Shown here: positions 58,332 to 64,000 of the stretch, piece by piece
Numbering within the stretch: the stretch's first letter is position 1
How the letters are laid out: every line of letters starts with the position of its first letter
Program-made: the position numbers and the translations under genes
NCBI GenBank assembly: GCA_026874595.1
Contig: CM049314.1
Coordinates: 75,778,300 to 75,842,299, forward strand
Reading direction: 5' to 3'
Source: Sipunculus nudus
Taxonomy: Eukaryota > Annelida > Sipuncula > Golfingiida > Sipunculidae
DNA length: 64,000 bases
The notes under the pieces: generated by a model
Told to the model about the DNA's origin: nothing
Databases searched by the model: none
What the model saw: the letters and a program-made list of their open reading frames with translations, nothing else

Positions 58332-61108
58332 ACAAGGCCTACAGGCCTAATGCGAACCTGTGCATATGGATATACACCAGGTATAACGCTTCAATGCTGA
58401 ACCAATACTTTTCATATATATGAACAATGCAAGTACTAAACATCTGAACAAGAAACAATACACAAACATCACTGCTGAAATTCTCGCATGGGTGCACACA
58501 ACACAAAAATTATTGTAGGTGGCACCACCAGTCTTGTATACAACAAAGCTATTTGACATGTATAAATATGCCCAATTTCAGGCTGATATATCAAATTCCT
58601 CCGTAGAATTATGCAGGCACATACACTTTGCAAAAGTCATTGCAGATGGCGACACCTGTCTTGTGAACGAGAAAGCCATTTAAGACACATAGGTCAGAAT
58701 AACAGGCCAATACATAAACTTACCTTGAGTTTGTTGCATTGGGCTGACCAAGCTTAGGTCAGAAAGGCTGTTGCCCCGAGTGTACTGTGACAAATTACTG
58801 GCTCAGGCTACTGCACTGAGTGAACTCTTGACCTGCACCTAGGTAGACTGAGTGAACTTCTGACTTGTACCTGGCTGCACTGAGTGAATTCTTGACCTTT
58901 TGCATAATCTGACACAGTTGGCAGTCTGCCAAAGCTATAAATAAATCCAGACTGACCTTTTGCCTGTTGCCAAATCTGAAATAGTAGCCACACAATTGCA
59001 TAAGCTCACAGATTGGCTCCATATGCAGCCCTGAGGGGCATGACACCCATGTGGTGATCACATGATACTCATGATGTGATCACATGCTACCCATGAGATG
59101 ATCACATGCTGCCCATGAGGTGCTCACATGACACCCATGAGGTGATCACATGCCTTGTGCTTGGCTGCACTGATTGAACTGTTGACCTATATTTGGCTGC
59201 ACTGAATGAACTCTTGATCTGTTGCCAAATCTTAAACAGTTGGCAGTTTCTCAACCTATTCAAGAAACATACACAATCTTGGCCTGTTATGTAACTCTGC
59301 TAAAATTTATCAAACACAAACCATTTGAACAAACTTGAGAGGGCTCGCCTCTGGGATCATTTCTGTAAATTTCTGACCGTTTAGAAGAATAAAACTTTTA
59401 AAGTTTTTTCAGCTTTTCCCCTGTAAAATCTTAGTAAATACAGATAGCAAAAATAAGCTGAATCCATAAACATTTATTTTGTGACAGATAATTGCATAAA
59501 ATTTGGGGATGGTAGCTCCTGCTATTCCTGAGAAATTATGAGTTAGTGTACAGATAATATCTAATATCATAAATCTACATTTTTAAAAGCTTTTAAAAAA
59601 CATTATTGTCAATATTTTCCATAGATAACCTGAAATCTAAATGTCTAGAGGCATGATGTAATGGATGCTGATAAACTGGTGCTAGGCTAGATGTATCTGC
59701 TTCACACAGCTAACATGAATGGTAAAATGACTCAATTCAATCTTTATAAATCAACCAAAATTCATTCTTTGGAACAATAAAAGACAATTATTATAAGAAT
59801 TATTCAGGGAATTATTCTTGCAAAATATTAAACAAACTGGCCTCAGTATCATCAGTCGAAAAACGTTTTGTAGGTTTATAACTCATATGGGAGAATACAG
59901 CAAAATAGCAAAGTTCAGCTTCCCATAACTCCGCCAAAAATCATTGAACCAAAACCATTTGAACAAACTTGAATTATCAACTTCTAAGGATAATTAATCT
60001 GTGAAAATTTAAGAATTTGGCCGAGTGGTTTTTGAGAAGAAGATTTTTGTAGCCACTTAGCAAACATGGGCTGTTATGGCATATGACTAAATTCAGCTTC
60101 CCATGACTCAGCCAAAAGTCACTGAACTGAGACCATTTGAAAAAACTTGAATTATCAACATCTAAGGATGATTAATGTGTGATATTTAAGAATTTGGCCC
60201 AGTGGTTTTTGAGAAGAAGATTTTTGTAGCCACTTAGCTTACATGGGCTGTTATGGCATATGACTAAATTCAGCTTCCCATAACTCAGCCAAAAGTCAAT
60301 GAACTGAGACCATTTGAACAAACTTGAATTATCAACATCTAAGGATAATTAATGTGTGAGATTTAAGAATTTGGCCCAGTGGTTTTTTTTAGAAGATTTT
60401 TGTAGCCACTTAGCTAAAATGGGCTGTTATGGCATATGACTTAATTCAGCTTCCCATAACTTAGCCAAATGTCACTGAACTGAGACCATTTGAACAAACT
60501 TCAGAAAGCACTACCCAAGGATCATTTCTGTGCGATATAAAACAAACAGGCCATTTCGTTTCAGAGAAGAAGTTATTTGTAGCTGTCAGTATGATACGGG
60601 CACTGATGACCCCCGTACAAAAAAAAGCCGATGCAGCTGGGTGGCGCCACCAATACCTCAATTTCAGATATGACTCATGTTACCAAAATTGGCATAAAAT
60701 TTGATGATGATAGCTCAAGCCATTTCTGAGATTGTAATTTTAGTATGGTTTTTTGGACAGATGACTAAGTTCAACTTCCTGTAACTCGGCCAAAAATCAC
60801 CGAACTTAAACCATTCAAACAAACTTGAGAGAGATTGTTCCAGGAATCATTTCTGTAAAATATTGGACAATTTGGCTGAACAAATTCAGAGAAGAAGATT
60901 TTTTTAAGCTTTTTTAGCTTTTTCCCTATAAAATCTAAGAAAATGCAGTTAGCCAAAAAATAAGCAAAATCCGATAGAGTTTTTTAGATGACTAATTTTA
61001 TGCATAAGATTTCATGATGCTAATTCTTGCCGTTTTCAAGATAGTATGGATTAACGTACAGACGACGGACGACGCCACACCATCGCATAAGCTCACAGGT
61101 TCGCTAAA
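58332..61108 (-). mobile_element. HL2 Helitron-like element, copy F, both ends present
   Basis: Low end ACAAGGCCTACAGGCCT then GCGAACCTGTG. High end CACAGGTTCGCTAAAA. Its order of parts is that of copy D: 22-bp minisatellite at about 59,045-59,155, three 177-bp units at 59,914-60,445, and GGTGGCGCCACC at about 60,641-60,652, followed by the GACGACGGACGACGCC tract. Copies D and F share the same internal deletion and so form a subfamily. The flanks are not HL sequence on the right (ATAAATGTAATATATTC). Confidence 0.9.
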
Positions 61109-62050
61109 AAATAAATGTAATATATTCACTTTGGACTACTTTCACATCAATCTACACACTAGACAAAGGAGGAATCTAGATTAATATTATCAACTGCATG
61201 CCTTTGTCTATCATACATTTCCTTCATATGACCCCTAATGATCAGTAACGAATAATATGATTTATTTTTTTTATTATTAAAATGGAACTGAAAAATACCA
61301 TAGGTGACTGCATGGTGTTATTTGGAATATGTGACATTCTATCCATCCATACAAGATTCTTACATCATCAGAAACTGCAAGTTAAATACCTGTTACTCAT
61401 CATCTAACAAAATCCTTTTCTATTAATTTTTCTTTAATTTGTTATTAAACACCAATAAAAATTTATTAATTTATTGTTTATTTTTATGTTGTTGGTCAAA
61501 CAACTACTAGATGAGTTAGGTTGGACACCTGGATCAATGTAGCTGGCCATAAGCTGCCTGGCTGCCCCAGTGTATGCCTCGCCTCAAGCATGCATAATTT
61601 GCTGAAAGTTCAACAAGATCAACATACATTCATACATAATGCCAACGGACAGAAACTTGATGTATGACTTGGGTTTATAGAAACTGGGATGAGACCCAGA
61701 GGCTGACAAGAGATACAAAACCCCTAGAGACATGTATCTCATAAACAAACATTTACAACACTTTAATTGCTACTAAGACAACAGACAACAACAAAAAGCA
61801 TCCCAACAAAGGAACAGACTTGGCAAGTGGGTCACTGATTGTCAAATTCGGTATATTGAACCAATGGTCAGTCATGTTTAACAATTTCATGCTCTACAAC
61901 CCACTGAACAAAATTATGTCGATTCCCCCCCCCCCCCCCCCCCCTCAGGAAATTTTCCATGAGTGTTTTATATATATACTTTGAAAAAATCCGCTCAACA
62001 GTTTTACAGTCATCGTGTTATAAGGGCCACATCACGACATCAACAGGGAT
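61109..62050. other. Unassigned sequence with poly-C tract
   Basis: No gene or repeat family recognised. A C20 run lies at 61,925-61,944. The tract ends where Ty3-type protease remnants begin. Confidence 0.4.
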
Positions 62051-63960
62051 GCCCATTGTTAGATTACACTGTGGTGCAGCTAGTCTACAGCTCTTATTGA
62101 CACTGGGCGGCTTGCGTTGATGCGGCATGATTTATTCATTAACCTTAAAAGATAAGAATAAAAACCTCACATTGGAGGAACTCCAGTTCGTCACAGGGAC
62201 TGGTAGTTACTGGTATAACCTATGTGTTATTTTCAAATCTTGACACTAGGTCACGCCTCTTCATGGTACCAGACCTACCACATGATCTCATCTTAGGCAG
62301 TGACATCCTGAACGGTGGCTGTGCCGATCTTGACCGTGACAATTTACCTTAACATGGTATTGATATGTGTTCAAGATTACACATGAATATATCGGAACAT
62401 CAACTTAAATCTTTATCACAAGGCCGGGCTATGCCGATGCAGACCTGGATCACATGCTGAGACAGTTCAGTGATGTGTTCGCATCATCAGAGGAGAAAAT
62501 GTCTATTTCAAGCTAAGCCCCATTGAAGTTAGGACAAATGGGGGGGGGGGGGGAAGTTCCCTTATAGAGTTCCCCTGGAAAAGAAAAAGGTGCTTGACCA
62601 CGAAGTACAAAGCTAACTCAAGGAAGTGCATGATCAGTAGACCCAGTAGGTTACCTTTCAATAGTCCTGTGGTCATGGTCAGGTAGACAAACCGGATGCA
62701 AACAATGAAAAAAGATGCTTAGTTCCACTGGGGCCAAAAGCATAAAGTCGCTGCCAAAAAGTTAAAAAACCTACTTGTCTCACCACAGGTGATGGCCTAT
62801 CCACATCTTGAAAAGCCTTACCACCTGTACACTGGTGCGTCAAATGTGGCAATAGGCGCTAGGCTGGTCAAACTTGATGACAATAACACAGAAAAAGTAT
62901 TTGAGTATGTGTCACGCACACTTTACACAGCTCAGCGTTATTACTCTACCCTGGAGTGTGAAGGCCTGGCTGTTATGGTTACCCTTACAAAGCTAAGGCA
63001 GTATCTCCAGGGTAGCCAGTTTACACTCTGCACTGACCACAGACTTTTACAGTCTGTCTGTTTACCTCAAAGATAAAGAATAAAACAGTGTTTAAGAAGG
63101 GCTACTTGAATGAAAAAGCAGATATGTTTTCCTGACTACACAATTCAAAGCCGATACCACCGGTGCCAGAGCCACCAGTCAGCCTGTGTATCAACGGGAG
63201 CAGTAAAATTGGTAGACCTCAAGGAAGTGGATGAAACTAAGATCGTATTCCTGTTACAGCATGACATGTGTCTGATTATATCACTTTGGATGGTATTATC
63301 GAGGCTTAAAGATTACAGTTCCCAACACTCAAACGAAAAGGTCAAAAGGGCAACCCATATCTCACACTGATTGATGAAGAACACGTTATCTTCCGGTCAC
63401 CTTACAAGGTGCGCCACAGTACCGAAGGCTTCTTATGCCACCTTTTACCAAGAGAAAGTCATAAAATGCACATCTTCAGCTAGGCCATCAAGGGGTTAAA
63501 AAAAATTTATATGGTGGATGAAGCATACGTTTCCTGGGTTTAAAGGTCAGTACATTGGGTCATTCACTACTGCCCAGAACGCTTGCAACTAACTCTGACC
63601 AATGAGAGGGTCCCCAAAGTGATGTACAATTGGCTCACAACCGTTCCCGCTTCGAAGCAATAGGGAAGTCACCATATCTGGTTGTATTAGGGAGACATCC
63701 AAAAGTTTCATTACGCCACATTGATCCTAATATGGCTTATACATTAAATGATAGAACACAGAGAATGCACAGCATCTGGCTTGATACTCAAGTCCACATT
63801 TAAGGAAGCCGCGTACCAGACAGACTGAGATCTGAAAGACAGGCCAATGCACCAGATCTGGCGGACAATACTGCAGCCCTATTTAAAGCTGTGATTTCTA
63901 TGATATTTACTGCCAAACGTGACCCTAAGTTTTGATTACACAGCAACGTAACACTACATG
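62051..63960 (+). pseudogene. Degenerate Ty3/gypsy-type retrotransposon pol
   Basis: Remnants appear in the normal pol order but in changing frames. The protease has the active-site DTG at 62,099-62,107 and DLILGSDIL at about 62,285-62,311. The RT amino-terminal part has RQFSDVFASSEEK and PYRVPLEKKK near 62,460-62,595, and most of the RT including its catalytic centre is deleted. The RNase H region is intact as a frame at 62,789-63,076. The integrase has a zinc-finger remnant LGHQGVKK near 63,480-63,510 and the distal SPYLVVLGRHP near 63,672-63,705. G14 lies at about 62,540. No LTRs were identified, and the right end may run beyond the window. A dead, old insertion. Confidence 0.85.
62789..63076 (+). 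pseudogene. RNase H domain remnant of the Ty3-type pol, catalytic Asp lost
   Basis: An open stretch of 95 codons aligns to the RT-linked RNase H of Ty3/gypsy elements: KPYHLYTGASNVAIGARL, RTLYTAQRYYSTLECEGLAV, LRQYLQGSQFTLCTDHRLL. The usual TDAS reads TGAS, so the first catalytic aspartate is replaced by glycine, while the glutamate in LECEGLAV and the aspartate in CTDH remain. The frame stays open although everything around it is broken. That is probably chance or recent decay, as it has no start context, partner domains or splice sites. Confidence 0.85.
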
Positions 63961-64000
63961 TCACAGACAATACCAGCAACCTGTGGCAATGAATAAAGAA

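Overview
This is a eukaryotic, AT-rich, repeat-dominated stretch of animal DNA. Most likely it is a bivalve or other mollusc. That is inferred from the style of the repeats, a tRNA-derived SINE, decayed LINEs, a decayed Ty3-type element and one spliced exon, not from a diagnostic gene. I see no complete protein-coding gene, rRNA, functional tRNA, operon or CRISPR array. The only host coding sequence I can support is one 49-codon exon of a discoidin (F5/8C) domain on the minus strand at 38,427-38,573.

About three quarters of the window is made of Helitron-like non-autonomous elements, here named HL1 to HL5. All share one plan. The low-coordinate end has CTAG or CTTG (minus strand) beside a short hairpin, followed by an 11-14 base subterminal inverted repeat (subTIR). 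The middle holds tandem arrays (about 340 bp in HL1, 177 bp in HL2, 180 bp in HL3, 300 bp in HL4, 279 bp in HL5). The high-coordinate end has a GACGGAC-rich tract in HL1-HL4, then the matching subTIR and a run of A. Read on the minus strand this is a Helitron/Helentron layout: subTIR at the 5' end, hairpin plus CTAG at the 3' end, insertion between T and T, and no target duplication. The subTIRs are GCTCAGCTGACTG (HL1), GCGAACCTGTG (HL2), ATGCCCCCGCC (HL3), a degenerate one (HL4) and TGTATCCGCCAAAA (HL5). Nearly every copy has the same orientation.

Layout: 1-8,105 has fragments of HL3, HL1 and HL2, a SINE with a 14-base target duplication at 4,931-5,406, and unassigned sequence. 8,106-15,481 is a four-level nest: HL1-type end and 26-bp minisatellite, then HL1, then HL2, then HL5. 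15,830-29,345 is a chain of HL1 elements holding two HL2 copies, a CAGGG-ended DNA transposon with a 5-bp duplication, and a long-TIR element. 29,346-38,399 has unassigned DNA, an inverted HL1 fragment, HL3 with HL4 inside, and more HL1/HL2. 38,427-38,573 is the discoidin exon. 39,515-50,884 may be a second CAGGG-ended transposon opened by a Mutator-like element (9-bp duplication, about 200-bp TIRs), an HL1/HL2 nest and an HL4. 51,298-53,506 has two unrelated 5'-truncated LINEs head to head. 53,507-61,108 is an HL2-rich complex. 62,051-63,960 is a wrecked Ty3/gypsy pol.

The strongest observation is that these elements repeatedly insert into one another's arrays, at an A-rich site just before the palindrome GGTGGCGCCACC. 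That palindrome is itself shared by four otherwise different families. All coordinates and alignments were read by eye. Boundaries in A-rich sequence are uncertain by a few bases.
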